The notes beneath the pieces are model-generated. The model was not told where the DNA came from. It made no database searches and was given only the letters and a program-made list of their open reading frames with translations. Shown here piece after piece: positions 1 to 11,720 of a stretch of DNA of 64,000 nucleotides. This DNA is from Bettongia penicillata ogilbyi (taxonomy: Eukaryota > Chordata > Mammalia > Diprotodontia > Potoroidae), in assembly GCA_023548195.1 (NCBI GenBank), contig JAJHZJ010000496.1:2500001-2564000 (forward strand). Direction: 5' to 3'. A program made the translations under genes and the position numbers. Position 1 is the first letter of the stretch, and the number at the start of each line of letters is the position of its first letter.

Positions 1-449
1 CAAACTCAAAATTACAGATGAAGGGCCAATTTCTATCTACAGAAGTTGTTTCTAGGTGGGAGCTCCCTATCCTGAAGAAAGTATATGTCTGGATTCAGAA
101 TAAAAAAAAAACCAGAAGAAGGCATTCTTTGGCTACTTTGGATACAGAGAAAAAACTACTGACAGTGACTGCCCTCAAGAAACTTACATTTTCCTGCGGG
201 TTGTGGGGAAGGGGCTCAGATAAGGAAATAGAAAGTAATTCCTAGTGTAGGTTCACTGAGAACCTGGGGGAGCCCTCAGACTATAAATGGGTATGAAAGA
301 GGAAGAACCAATGGCAAACATCTCCCTCCTTTCCAGCTTGGATGCTGGGGAAAACTGGACCCTTTATTCAACTTGTCCCTTTCCCCCGTAGCTTCTGGTG
401 TCCTTCCTTCCATCCAAGGATATCTTGAATCTACATTGTATGCATTCTT

Positions 450-455
<6 letters not shown>

Positions 456-528
<73 letters not shown>
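456..528. repeat. (CA)n then (TA)n compound microsatellite
   Basis: About 20 CA units run directly into about 15 TA units. Threonine-histidine and isoleucine-tyrosine open frames here are artefacts of the repeat. Confidence 0.97.
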
Positions 529-534
<6 letters not shown>

Positions 535-544
535 CATATGTACA

Positions 545-860
545 GGGCAGCTAGGTCATGCCATAGGGTACAAAGCACTGGGCCTGAAGTCAGGAAGACT
601 CATCTTTTGGAGTTCAAATCTGGCCTCAGACACTTACTAGCTGTATGAAGTCAGGAAGACTCATCTTTTGGAGTTCAAATCTGGCCTCAGACACTTACTA
701 GCTGTATGACCCTGGGCAAGTCACTTCACCCTCTTTGCCTCAGTTTCCTCATCTGTATATAAACTGGAGAAGGAAATGGAAAATCAGTCCAATATTTCTG
801 TCAAGAAAACCCCAATAGGATCACAGAGTCAGATATGAGGGAATGACTGAAGAACAAATA
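545..860 (+). mobile_element. Marsupial tRNA-headed SINE with an internal 61-bp tandem duplication
   Basis: It starts with the tRNA-like head GGGCAGCTAGGT, continues through the shared GACCCTGGGCAAGTCACTTC and CCTCAGTTTCCTCATCTGTA segments, and ends in a diverged GTCAAGAAAACCCCAAT-type tail. A 61-bp unit is present twice in perfect tandem, spanning 585-709. Confidence 0.88.
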
Positions 861-1489
861 TAAATGTATATGATTTTCTACTCTATTAGAAGGTAAACTG
901 CTCAAGAGCCGGGACTTATTTCACTCCTGTCTTTGTATCCCCAGCAGCTAGCACTGCTCCTGACACTGTGTGTTCCTATAAACACATACATATTACATAT
1001 ACAATTATATAATGTACAACATTAATATTAAATATTAATTAATATTTGATTACATAATGATATATTATGATGTGATAAAAATATTAATGTTATATATGTG
1101 TTAATATATAATATAACACACACATATATAATTCAATTATAAACATATAACATATATTCCTATAAACATTTATTGACTGAATGACTGATCTGATTCCCTG
1201 ACTCTAAGGTCTCAGCAAGTGAGTAAGTAAGAAAATAGACGAATTATTAAAATACTTTGCAACATAAGAGGAGAACTCTGCCAACGTCATCACAAAATGG
1301 TGTGGGTGGCAGTGTGGGGGGTGTCAAGAATTCTTACCTGAATCTGAACTAGGACAAAAGATCTATGTGCAACAAATCAAAGGAAAAAAATATACTTTTC
1401 CCTTCCTCAGCGACAACAGCTTAGAATTTTTGCTGATTCCTACTTTTTCATTCATTTATCTTGGTTAAGCCACCCACTCCAAACCCCAG

Positions 1490-2335
1490 TCGGCCTTGAC
1501 TCTTCCTGCCTTTCCTTTCTCCACTCCCCGTTCAATTAATTGCTTGCCAAGTCTTTCCCACTCCTGTCTCCACACTAGCTCCCATCTGTCCTCTCATCCT
1601 ATGGCCAGGACACAGTTTCAGCTTCTCATCATTTTCTCTTGCGCTGCTACCATGTTGTCTCAGTTGGTTTCCCTGTGTCCAGTTTCCCTCCCAGCACCGC
1701 ATCCCCCCACCCCATCTACCCTCCATATGGCTATCAAAATAATATCCCAATGGACAGATATAGTCATGCCCCTCCCCGGCAGAGCCTCCTGTTTCTTCCC
1801 ACTGAGTTTGGGAGAAAATACAAGCCTGTTCCTAGCCTGTTCTTAATCTCTTACCCATAAATAATGCTGTCAGGTTTGCAAAATACTTCTCATCCATTTT
1901 TTCCTCCTGATCCACTTAAAGCCGTCCCCAGTCTGGCTTACTTCACATGACTCCTTTTTACACACTGTGTTCCAGCCAAACCATCCTACCAGCTGTTCCT
2001 CGATTTCATCATGCTGTCTTCTGTCTTTGCTCAAGGCTTTCCCCCCTTGCCTGGTACACACCTCCAGCTTCCCATGTCTACCTATCCAAATTCTCTCTTC
2101 CTGCAAAGCTCAGGTCAGTCTAGTCCATGAAAACTTTCCTCAGGCTCCTCCTCCCCCTCCCCCTCTCACAGGTGAAAGTGATCTCTAAATTTTCCTAGAG
2201 TACAAGTTGCATCTCCTTAGAAGATTCCAAGGCTCCTTGGAAGCAAAGACCAATATTTTTCATCTTTATGTCCCCAGAGCTCAGCCCGTCTAAGATGCTT
2301 AATAAATGTTTGATGAATGAATGAATGCTTCCAGT
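1490..2335 (+). mobile_element. L2 LINE 3'-end fragments
   Basis: Diverged L2 3' sequence: pyrimidine-rich body, TTTATGTCCCCAGAGCTCAG and the tail GCTTAATAAATGTTTGATGAATGAATG. It may be two joined copies. Confidence 0.75.
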
Positions 2336-2639
2336 AAATACTTACTGATTTTAGACTTTCACTGATTTGAAAACCTGGAGCCTGGTCTTTACAGAGGCCT
2401 TCACCTATAGCCACAACCTGTTTACATTGCTATCAATAACAGGCCTCTCCTGGCAGCATGTAGAGTCTGTCTTCCACTCATATCCGTAATATTCGGCACT
2501 AAATATTTATTATCCTTTAACTACACTGGCATCTGTTACCCATAGATAACAGTGGACTTCTTAGATATTTCGATCTGACCCACTTAACTTATCCAGCAAC
2601 CACAGGATATTGGATGGTGATGAGAGCATTTGGAGAGCT

Positions 2640-2696
2640 TTAAAGTTTGCAATAGAGATACATAGATGATAGATAGATAGAGATGTGTGTATGTAG

Positions 2697-2727
<31 letters not shown>

Positions 2728-2728
2728 G
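2640..2728. repeat. (GATA)n and (TG)n microsatellite
   Basis: ATAGATAGATAG-type units followed by about 15 TG units. Confidence 0.93.
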
Positions 2729-2867
2729 TGTGGGTATAAGGCACTGGTGAGGGGGACATGACTGGGAAATGCCTAATGTAGACTAATGAACAGAAATTAG
2801 AAGGAAGCCAGGGGGACCAAAAGGCAGAGGTGCAGAAGGGGAACAGATCAGGCATGGGGGACATCCA

Positions 2868-3030
2868 GAGATTTAGAGGTAGAAATGACCTCAGAGGTCA
2901 TGGAGTTTAACACCCTCAGAGGAAAGAGAGATCAGAAATGTTAAGTGATTTGCTCAAGGTCACATGTGTCACAGGAAGAATGAACCCAGGACTTTCACTT
3001 CCAGCATTGGTGCCCTCTGCAATGAAATAC
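2868..3030 (-). mobile_element. MIR-like SINE fragment
   Basis: Antisense MIR features: gap-ridden GATTTAGAGGTAGAAATGACC start, AAGTGATTTGCTCAAGGTCAC and AACCCAGGACTTTCACT. Confidence 0.65.
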
Positions 3031-3214
3031 AGTGACATTTATTATGTACCTATTGTTTGTGAAGGAGACTAGAACAGAGGGAACACGTGGCCTCTACCCT
3101 TGTGCAGCTTATACATACACACACAGGGAACTATACAATGCAGCATTATATGACAAGTTAAGTTTTAAAGAAGTACACAGTTCTCTGTGAGACCTGAGAA
3201 GAAGCAAGGAGGTA

Positions 3215-3425
3215 GAGAGTGTTCTGAAGTTAAGAAGAGCTGAGTTTGAATCCTGCCTCAGACATGTAGTAGCTGTGTGTCCCTAGGTAGTCACTTAACT
3301 GCTTTCTGCCTCAGTTTCCCCACCTATAACATGAGGACAGTAATAGCACCTACTTCCCAGGGTTGCTGTGTAGATCAAATAAGGTTACATGTAAAGTGTG
3401 ATATAAATACTGTTGTTATTATTAC
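3215..3425 (+). mobile_element. MIR SINE
   Basis: Sense MIR order: TGAGTTTGAATCCTGCCTCA, AGTAGCTGTGTGTCC, CCTCAGTTTCCCCACCTATA, AGGGTTGCTGTGTAGATCAA and the TGATATAAATACTGTTGTTA tail. Confidence 0.85.
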
Positions 3426-4399
3426 CAGCCAAGGTAAGAAGGGAAGTGAAGCTTCCTGAAAGAAATGGGATATGAGTTAGACTTTAAACAGTTAGGAATT
3501 AAAGAGGTGAAGAAAGGGTCTCTCCCAGGCATAAGGAGGAGGGAGGAGAACCCCTAGTTTCTACTTTTCTGAGATCAATCTCTTCATGTTGCCTTGTTTC
3601 TGTGTTAGAAGGAGACAGTTGGGGAAAGGTCTGAGCACAGTGCAGGGATGTCTGGGTAAGAATGGAGTGCATGGAGTAGAAATCTGGTTGGTCCTAGGTT
3701 TTGGAGGGCCTTGCTCCTCAAAAAAAGTGATTTTCTGCAGCAGGACTCCCATGCTACCAATGCTCTTTTCCCAAGCATCTTCCATTTTGGCCATAGGTTA
3801 TCACTTAAAATAAAAATTTTCAAAAGTCTCCCTTGAAAATGTTCTAGTGCTGAAGGAAGTGTATATCACAACAGGATAGGTTACCCCTCCTTCTGCCCTA
3901 ACTCCTCAGCCTGAGAGATGCTTATTGAGCTTCTGGAGGCTAAGGCACCCTCTGTAAGAACTGCCACTCAGATATCAATGTCCAGATATTTCCCTCGGGC
4001 TCTGCTTCTGGCTCTGATGCAATGAAAGGGGAAGAGACTGATGTATGTAAAGTGGAAATGAGATTCTCTCTCTCATTCATTCAGACCAGTGGGGCTGGAC
4101 CTCAATGAACTTCTTAGAAAAGAATCAGCCTTAAAGCCCTCCACCCTCCACCTTGGCACTGACTTCTTGATAAAGTAAATTAATGATATAGGCTGCAAAA
4201 CTAAGGAGTGGCAAGATGAATCCTCAGAGGATGTGAAACCAACCCTGGGCAGTTGATGGTGAATTCAGGATTTTCATTCATCACCTCTCCATTCCCCCAC
4301 CAGCCAGCAACCCAATATTGGAAATAGACATAGGCAAAAAGCACTTTATGTCTATGATATCATTGGATGACCACTAAAAGTAGTCACTGTAGATACTTT

Positions 4400-4626
4400 G
4401 CTTAGTCATTTCCAGTGGTATCTGACTCTTCAGGACCTCTTTTTGGGGTTTTCTTGGCAAGGATACTGGAATGATTTGCTATTTCTTTTTCCAGTTCATT
4501 TTATAGATTAGGAAGCTGAGGCAAACAGGGTGAAGTGACTTGCCCAAGGTTATATACTACTAAGTGTCTGAAGTCAGACTTGAACTCGGGTTTTCCTGAC
4601 TCTAGGCCCGGTGACACCTAACTACC
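4400..4626 (-). mobile_element. Marsupial tRNA-headed SINE
   Basis: Reverse complement of the common SINE: CTGACTCTTCAGGACC, GGGGTTTTCTTGGCAAGGAT, AAGTGACTTGCCCAAGGTTA and the head remnant GGTGACACCTAACTACC. Confidence 0.87.
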
Positions 4627-4799
4627 ATGCCAACACTACATACCTATTTTACAAATGTAAAACTGAAGTTTGGGAAAATCATCTGCCCAGGACAAGAAAG
4701 ATAGAGACAGGTCTAAAACCCAGGTGTTTCCTAACTCCAAGTTCAGTATGCTTCCCACTATACCACCAACACAGATACCACCAGTTGCACTAGGACCTT

Positions 4800-5425
4800 G
4801 CTCCCACCATCATCACCTTGTCTTGCTTTTGTATATATCTATGTATATAGTAGTATTGTCAGGACTCAGGTCTTTACCACCTTTAGCTGTAGCCTTCTGG
4901 CTGATCTCATGTGTTTCCCTGATCCAGCCCATCCTCCACTCAGTTGCCAAAGTGATTTCGCTCAAGCTTAAGTCTGCCCGTGTCCCCTCCCTGTCCCTCA
5001 TTACCTTCAGGAACAAACATCAAATCCTTTGTCTTGTTTCTAAAGCTCTTCAGAACCCAGACGCCTCCCACCTTTCCAGTCTTCTTACAACTGACCCGCT
5101 TCCACACATTCTTGGATACAGCCACATGGCTCTTTCCATACTGTTCCACAGACTGGAATTCTCCTCCACCCCTCCTGGTTTCCCTTAAATTCTAACTGAA
5201 ATCCTCTATTCCCTAAGAACTTTTTCCCAAGCTGGTGTCTTCTCTTTGTGCTTCTCCCCAGATAATCCTGCCTATAGTCTACTGTACGTAGGTGTTTGCT
5301 TCTTGTCTGACCAGGATCTCCTAGAGGGCAGAGACTTTTTTTTGGCCTTTCTTTGTATCTTCATCACTTAGCACAGTACCTGGTATATAATAGGTGCCTA
5401 AGCAATGCTGATGACTTAACTTGAC
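4800..5425 (+). mobile_element. L2 LINE 3' end, long copy
   Basis: About 620 bases in L2 order: TTGCCAAAGTGATTTCGCTC, TCCTTTGTCTTGTTTCTAAA, the ACAGACTGGAATTCTCCTCC segment, CTAGAGGGCAGAGAC and CACTTAGCACAGTACCTGGT with an AATAGGTGCCTAAGCAATG tail. Confidence 0.85.
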
Positions 5426-5439
5426 TCCACATGCTTTAC

Positions 5440-5680
5440 GACACAGCCATACTGGCCATCTTGCTGCTCCTGGTATGAGACACTCTAGTTTCTGATGATT
5501 TGCCTTTTCACTGGATTTCTCTCACACCTGAAATATTTTCCTTTCTGGTCTCTGCCTCCTGGCTTCCCTGGCTTCCTTCAAGACTCAGCTCCAACCTCAC
5601 TTTCTGCAAGAGATCTTTTCTGGTACCCATTCCCTCTCTGGCCTCACTTTGAGATTACCTCCCCAGCTTGTGGCATAGTG
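5440..5680 (+). mobile_element. L2 LINE fragment
   Basis: L2-like TTCAAGACTCAGCTCCAACC followed by GAGATCTTTTCTGG; it runs into the CT microsatellite. Confidence 0.6.
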
Positions 5681-5681
<1 letters not shown>

Positions 5682-5764
<83 letters not shown>

Positions 5765-5811
5765 TCTCTCTCTCTCTCTCTCTCTCTGTCTCTTTCTCTC
5801 TCTCACACACA
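5682..5811. repeat. (CT)n microsatellite, about 130 bases
   Basis: Near-pure CT dinucleotide run, the longest uninterrupted microsatellite in the window. It is homopurine (GA)n on the transcribed RNA. Ser-Leu and Arg-Glu open frames over it are artefacts. Confidence 0.98.
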
Positions 5812-6149
5812 CTTATTTTAAACTGATTATATATGTATATATATGTATGTATCAGTTGAATAAATGTCTAAATGTACATATGATACATGCTTTTTTGTTT
5901 AACTGATTTCAGATCATCATCAGTTACTTGGAACTTAGGAGAAGAAAATAGAAAAGGCTTTGAACTCCGTGGGCTGAGAATGCTGTTAAATTCAACCTCA
6001 TAAAATTCTGGAGGACTAATGGTCCAAAGGCCCATAAAAGTATGTGACATTAGCTGCTGCAGAAGGTGAGACTTAGCATGCCTTATTGAAGGGCTCTGCT
6101 CTCCAATGTTAGGGGGTTAGTTCAGTCACCAGAGCCAGCACCCACAGAA

Positions 6150-6420
6150 GCACAGAGCAAAGGCACCTCAGTGTGCATCCATCTGATCCACAACCTACCA
6201 AGAATAACCTCAACAGTCTTACTGTGGCATTCCCATGCTCAATAAGCATCAATGGCTCCCTATTACATCTAAAACAAAAATTCAGACTCTTCTGTTTGGC
6301 TTTTAAATTCAGAGTCTAGCATCAGTCTATCTTCCAGGTTGACTACATACTACTCTTTCTTGCACATTCTAGGTTTCAGTACAACTAGTCCACTACATGT
6401 CCTCTGGAGATGACTTTCAT
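6150..6420 (+). mobile_element. L2 LINE fragment
   Basis: Contains CAATGGCTCCCTATTACATC and TTTGGCTTTTAAATTCAGAG, the L2 3' region. Several separate L2-type tails (CCCAGTACCTAGAACAACGCC) lie at about 6545-6790. Confidence 0.72.
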
Positions 6421-6839
6421 TGTTCATATTTATGTGTATACATGTGTGTATATAAATATGTACATACATGTAACATATGTCTATGTTGGACTTCTCTGTG
6501 TACATAGAGCTTCCAAATAATTAAATCTAAGTTTTTTGGGGGTTTTTTTTTTTGCCTTTGTATCCTGCAGCCTAGCACACTGAGACACTTAACAAATGCT
6601 AATTTATGGACTGATTGTATCCCCAGTACCTAGAACAACGCCTGGCACATAGCAGGCAATTAAAAATGATTTAAAATCATTTAAATGAAATTTAAAAACT
6701 TTAAAAAATGATTGCATCTTTGATTTAGTGATTGCATCCCCAGTGCCTAGCATTGTCCATCATGCAGTAGATGCTAAATGAATGCTTGTTCCAAGATTGC
6801 ATTTCCTTCTCCACGTGGCATAGACTGATATGTCTTGTC

Positions 6840-7085
6840 CTGTTCAGTCACTTTTCAGTTGTATCTGACTCTTCAGTGACCTAATTTGGAGTATTCTTGG
6901 CAGAAATAGTGGAGTGATTTGCCGCTTCCTTCTCCAGCTCACTTTACAGATGAGGAAACTGAGGCAAACAGAGTTAAGTGACTTGCCTAGGATCACACAG
7001 CTAGTAATTCTCGTATTTGGACTCAGGAAGATGAGTCTTCGTGACGACGTTTGGTACTCTATCTGCTGAGCCACCCAGCTGCCCC
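6840..7085 (-). mobile_element. Marsupial tRNA-headed SINE, near full length
   Basis: Reverse complement copy from GTTCAGTCACTTTTCAGTTG through GAGGAAACTGAGGCAAACAG and GTGACTTGCCTAGGATCACA to the head GAGCCACCCAGCTGCCCC. It lies about 370 bases past the donor of exon 7454-7658. Confidence 0.92.
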
Positions 7086-7453
7086 GGTTTGACACATAGA
7101 GGGCACTTATAAAGATACTGGTTTGAATGAGGTGGAAGTCCATTATCTCTTGAATCAACATTCCACGTTTGATAGCTAGAATTGTTAGGATATCCGTTCT
7201 TGCAGCTTCTACCCAACACTCCCCATTCTCCAAATGCATTAATCATCAGTGATGCCCTTGGAGGTTTCTTCATTCCTAAAACCAGTTTCCACGCATGCCT
7301 CCATCTCTAGTAAGAAACAATCCCCCAAGAGAAGGAACCGGGGACTGCTCATTTCTTGTTCCACCCGCCCCCAGTCTCTATAGCTCCCGGCCCGCGGCGG
7401 CCAGGCTGGTCATGGAAGTCAGTGGGGCTGAGCATCCCTTGTCCCCCTCCTAC

Positions 7454-7658
7454 CTCCTCCAGCCTGCGGCGTTGCTCCTTCTGCTCCTCGATGCGCTTCT
7501 GACGCTCGGCCAGCAGCTGACGCTTGTGCTCCTCGTTCTCTCGCTGCTGCTGTTCCAGCTGCTGCCGCCGCAGAGCCTCCGAGCGCTCCTTGTTGGCCAA
7601 CTGAAGGCGCAAGAAGTCCCGTCTGAGGGTGGATTCGCCAGGTAGATTCAAGATGGAA
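7454..7658 (-). CDS. TNIK: TNIK exon, start of the coiled-coil region (residues about 339-407)
   Basis: Exon of 205 bases completing Ser339, then 68 codons: [60 protein letters not shown] and EQRRRLEE. The glutamine, glutamate and arginine bias with leucines in heptad spacing marks the start of the long intermediate coiled coil. [21 protein letters not shown] is the best discriminator in the window: I recall MAP4K4 with [16 protein letters not shown] and MINK1 diverging more. Acceptor TCTCCCCACACAG|TT, donor GAGGAG|GTAGGA. The exon is GC-rich against the AT-rich intron. The next exon (expected to begin QQRREKE) is before base 1. Confidence 0.97.
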
Positions 7659-8079
7659 CTGTGTGGGGAGAGAAAAGATCAGAGACGGGGACGCTGAGAG
7701 AGGAGGAGCACAGAGGGAAGAGATGGATGCCCCATGGCAAACAAGTTCATTTACTCCAAGGAGGAACTCAATATTGAGAGCATCTTTCCACCATCTACCT
7801 GATGAAGGTGGATCTTCGACACAGGCAACGTTCGCACTGTCAGCTTCCCACCTGTGACAATACACTTTTACAATATACAATTTATTAAGGGGAAGATTAG
7901 CACCATGTAAATTGGTAACGAAATCCAATTGTTCATTCTGGTAAAAACACTACTAATTACGGTTAAGATATACTTGGCAAATAACCCAACACATAGCGTC
8001 TAAGATCTGGAACAGACATTAATCTTTTCTATTTAGTTATAATCATCAACATATAAAGGGAAATCGATTAAGTTAAGAT

Positions 8080-8150
8080 CATAAGCATTTATTAAACACC
8101 TACTATGTGCCAGGTGTTACTCTAAATGCATCCAAAAAGACAAAGAAGGG
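8080..8150 (-). mobile_element. L2 LINE 3' terminal fragment
   Basis: AAGCATTTATTAAACACCTA then CTATGTGCCAGGTGTTAC, the antisense L2 terminus. Confidence 0.7.
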
Positions 8151-8214
8151 TGGTATATATGAAACCACAAACTTCGGTTATACAACCTGCTTAAATTGTT
8201 TTTAATGTTTGTTG

Positions 8215-8450
8215 ACTATCCTCCAGTCGTCACTCCATCTTCTCCCACTTCTCCAGGTCCTGAATCTTTGATGTGTGAGCCTTTGCTCCCTCAAAGTTGT
8301 ACTTCCCAGATATCAATTTATCCCAGACAACAATTTATGTGTTGTCTTAGCTCATTCGAATATAAGTTCTTTGACTGCAGCAACTATCTTGCTTTCTTGT
8401 ATATGTGCCCCTAACACTTAGCCCAATAGACAGTCCTTAATAAATTTTTG
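8215..8450 (+). mobile_element. L2 LINE 3' end
   Basis: AGTTCTTTGACTGCAGCAAC, then CCTAACACTTAGCCCAATAG and a CTTAATAAATTTTTGC tail. Confidence 0.68.
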
Positions 8451-8454
8451 CTCC

Positions 8455-8502
<48 letters not shown>
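8451..8502. repeat. (ATCT)n microsatellite
   Basis: About 12 tandem CTAT units followed by three CTAG units. Confidence 0.97.
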
Positions 8503-8503
<1 letters not shown>

Positions 8504-9039
8504 ATCACCTAGCTAGCTAGCTACCACTCACTTATTCATTCATTTTTTTAACTGTCTGAGGCTCAAGGAAGTCAGACTGTGCTGCAACTTTGATGAGTCC
8601 TAGAAAGTGAAGAGACTTTTAAAGGACTAGAAATAGCATTACAAAATGCAAGTTAAAAAATCACCACCACTACCCTGTGCAGCCGCCCCTCCCCCAACAC
8701 ACACGCATACTCCTCCACATGGGGAATGTGCCTGGTGGTCTGTATAGCAGGGACATCTGACTCCTCTCTTAGGAGCCAAATCCAATTTTCCTTTTGTTCT
8801 GGCAGTGATGCTATCATCTTTTAGCACTCACCCTGAATGTCCTACAGTCCTTGAAATGGTACTCTGAATCACAATGGAGACTTAAAAGTTGGACGTTTAC
8901 TGACTTTTCTAATGTTCTTCAGATCTTTTACAGGGATTATACATACAAAGAGGACCCAGTTTAATAGAATCACAGAACTTCATATTTGCTAGGAAGTTCA
9001 GGGACCATCTAGTCCAACCTGTACCACAGGTTGCTGTTT

Positions 9040-9186
9040 GTAACCATGATATCAGGGAAGTAATGCCATGATATGCAAGTGAACTGGATTTAAGTGAGGG
9101 AGGGCCGTGCAAAGTCATCAGCCTCTCTTTCTCCTCCAGAACTACCTGGGTCCAGTGGCCAGACATAGATCAGGACAACTGGAGAT
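9040..9186 (-). mobile_element. Body fragment of the second marsupial SINE type
   Basis: Shares with 16989-17305 the run GTGAGGGAGGGCCGTGCAAAG, CTTTCTCCTCCAGAACTACC and ACTGGAGATGGC. It lacks the tRNA head. Confidence 0.75.
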
Positions 9187-9276
9187 GGCTGCATCCTACA
9201 AATGGTTGACCTTTTTTTTTTAAACTAAACTATAATGGTAGTGCATGCTTGTAATGGCTTAAGCATCTATCTATAT

Positions 9277-9485
9277 CAGGAATGACAAACTTGTGACAAA
9301 TGATGAATGACAAATTGGAGGGCCCGTGTGGCACTCTGGGTCCTCAAGTGTGGCCCTTGGACTGAATCCAAACTTCACAGAACAAATCCCCTTAATAAAA
9401 GGATTTGTTCTGCAAAAGTTGGACTCAGTGAAAAGCCACACCCAAGAACCAGCTGCAGATTCTCTAGCCCTGATCTACATGATGC
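9277..9485. mobile_element. Palindromic hAT-type miniature transposon
   Basis: The centre is a perfect 12-bp inverted repeat, CAGAACAAATCC (9378-9389) and GGATTTGTTCTG (9401-9412), around an 11-base loop. The arms extend outwards imperfectly (GAATCCAAACTT against AAAAGTTGGACTC). The flanks resemble the GTGTGGCCCTTGGACTGAATC family known in mammals. It has no coding capacity. Confidence 0.75.
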
Positions 9486-9559
9486 CTCCAACTGCTATTA
9501 ATCTACCTCCTTAACTATATTGTATATTTAACTATCATGGATTTATTTTTTACTTATTC

Positions 9560-9612
9560 TGTATATATATATATATATACATGTACATATATATGTGGAT
9601 ATATATACATGT

Positions 9613-9646
<34 letters not shown>

Positions 9647-9650
9647 GCTT
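9560..9650. repeat. (TA)n/(CA)n compound microsatellite
   Basis: TATATA runs, then about 13 CA units and TATATATG. An L2-type tail (GTGCCTGGTATATATCTGG) lies at 9710-9750. Confidence 0.92.
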
Positions 9651-11324
9651 TCTCCATGACAGAATGTTAGACTCTTGAGAGAAAGGTTTTTCCATTTTAT
9701 TTTATTTGTATTTTTAGTGCCTGGTATATATCTGGTGCTTAATAAATGTCTATTCATGGTTTACTGAAATAGCAGATTTGGATTAAGTGACGTAGAAAAA
9801 AGAAAGCTGAGGCCAAAGAACCAACAGCTTGATGATTATGATGATGTAAATAAAGTTGTCTGGGTAGGGGAGTCCGTCAGCTTACCACTGACCAACTGAT
9901 ATCCCCCCAGCCCAGTTGAGGGAAACATAGACAATAACGCACAGATTTGTAAAATACAATGCGGTGTTACAGTCTTAAACTAGAACTAAAGGAGACTTTG
10001 TTACCATTTTATAAGGTGTTCTTCTATTGTCTTGGATAGACTTAGAGAGCAGCTAGCTATTGACTGGTAAAAAATATTTGCTATGCCCCTGGTGTCCTCA
10101 GAAATGCAGGATGTACTCTCTAGACACTCAGCAGCATCTGGTATCCTGAATCACAGTGGGGACTTAAAGGATTCTTAATAGGAGTCTTCCTTCTGCCATC
10201 ATAGAAGAGGACCAGATTTGGAAGTAGATTCTCTAGGTCTTGAGATTTAATCATTCCTTAGTTCTTAGGGAAGTGAGATTTCTCTCTCTTCCCTCTCCTA
10301 TGAATCCATAAGACATAGGATCTTGTTGTGCAGATACTCACTCAATAGAAGCTGCCAGACCAGCAGGGAGAAAGCACAGTGAGTCCAGTGGAACAACTCA
10401 CCCAGTGAACATGGAGAAAAGAATGGATAACTGGGATTCCAGGCACTGGGGGCATCCATGGTCTTGGATACATGAGTGTGTCTCCCTACTACAGAACTTA
10501 ATGGGTGTGCTCACTCTTCCACTGATAATGTGCATAGTTGAGGGACAGCAGTTTTGCAGTTACCATGTTTATGATGAACATCAGTAAATAATTTTTTTGA
10601 GCTCATTGTGACATGTGAGTATTTAAGATAAATACACAGGTAGGGGCTCAAAAGTCATAATTTGAGGAGTTTGGGCCTCCTTGGGGGCTGATCCTCTGAG
10701 TCTAAGCTCAGGGAAAGCCCAGAGGGAGTGCTGCAAGGAGAAATGTGGAGAGGCATCAAAAGTCTTTTCATAAACAACAGCCAATGCTATTAGAATGCCG
10801 TTAAAGTTAAAGGACACATCTTTTCTCTCTGCTAAGAATGGAAAACTTTATCTTTTAGGGACAGTTTGTTTTCTAGGGGAGTTTGCTTCAGTGTTTGTCA
10901 AGAAATGTATAGTGCATCCAAAAAAATAATATAGGACATTTTGAAAAACAAAATTAAACAAAGATCATTTCCAACTCTCCTCTTCCCAATGCCCTCCATC
11001 ACCAATCAACCTGGCAAACAAGCACCATTTTATTTTAAATATTATAATTGTGGATTATAGTCATGTGCCTTGGAACGAATTGCAAATGACATATCATCAT
11101 ATAATACCACGCTCCACTCCTCCCTCCCTCGCCCCCTCGCCCCCCAGCAGTAACAGAAAGGGGAATATTTTCCTAAAGGACTTACAAAATGTGATATGGA
11201 AACCTTTAGGGACGAAAGTCATCATTTTTGAATATAGTTATATCATTGGGAGTATTGAGAGGAAAGCTACTGGTAACAATTCTACTTATAAATAAAGTTT
11301 AATTTACAAGCTAATCTGATGATG

Positions 11325-11470
11325 TTTAAAGCTCCATTTTTAGTAGCTTCCCATTGCCTGCAGAATAGTTTAACCTTCTGATCTAGGTGCTCTATCGTTT
11401 GGCTCCAAATTATCTGATCAGACTCATTTTATACTCTTCCCCTTTTCAGAGTCTTAAGGCAGATAGGGTG
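11325..11470 (+). mobile_element. L2 LINE fragment
   Basis: TAGCTTCCCATTGCCTGCAG and CGTTTGGCTCCAAATTATCT match the L2 3' body. Confidence 0.7.
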
Positions 11471-11656
11471 CCAGACCTTGGGTCAGTAAGATCCTAACTG
11501 GTCATTTAATAACTTGGTCGTAGTTGTTTCATGGAGTTTTTTTTGTGAAAATCAGCTGAGATAACGTGCTTAACGTACTTTATAAACTTCTCAGTGGAAG
11601 ATGGCAAGTTTCTCTAAGCCAGGATACCATTATATCTTCAGTACATCATGAGAGAT

Positions 11657-11720
11657 TGATATATATATATATATACATACATATATATATATGTATGTAT
11701 ACACACACACATATATATGA
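11657..11720. repeat. (TA)n/(CATA)n microsatellite
   Basis: Alternating TATATA, CATACATA and ACACAC units. Confidence 0.9.

Larger units (their letters stand above)
1..7453 (-). other. TNIK: TNIK intron (part), downstream of the coiled-coil exon
   Basis: Intronic; it continues past base 1. It holds SINE, MIR, L2 and microsatellite sequence listed separately. I recognise nothing in about 1-455, 2350-2640, 3800-4390 and 5900-6150. AT-rich low-complexity sequence fills about 960-1165. No further TNIK exon is seen. Confidence 0.85.

Noticed and set aside
276..648. Small proteins over the CA/TA repeat
   Set aside because: All frames over 456-528 are open because of the dinucleotide repeat.
545..860. 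tRNA gene in the SINE heads
   Set aside because: The tRNA-like heads are diverged and fused to SINE bodies; no intact cloverleaf is evident.
5495..5821. Ser/Leu repeat protein
   Set aside because: It is the CT microsatellite at 5682-5811.
7419..7928. 169-residue minus-strand frame overlapping the coiled-coil exon
   Set aside because: It reads the exon in the wrong phase; the TNIK phase matches the neighbouring exon and known protein.
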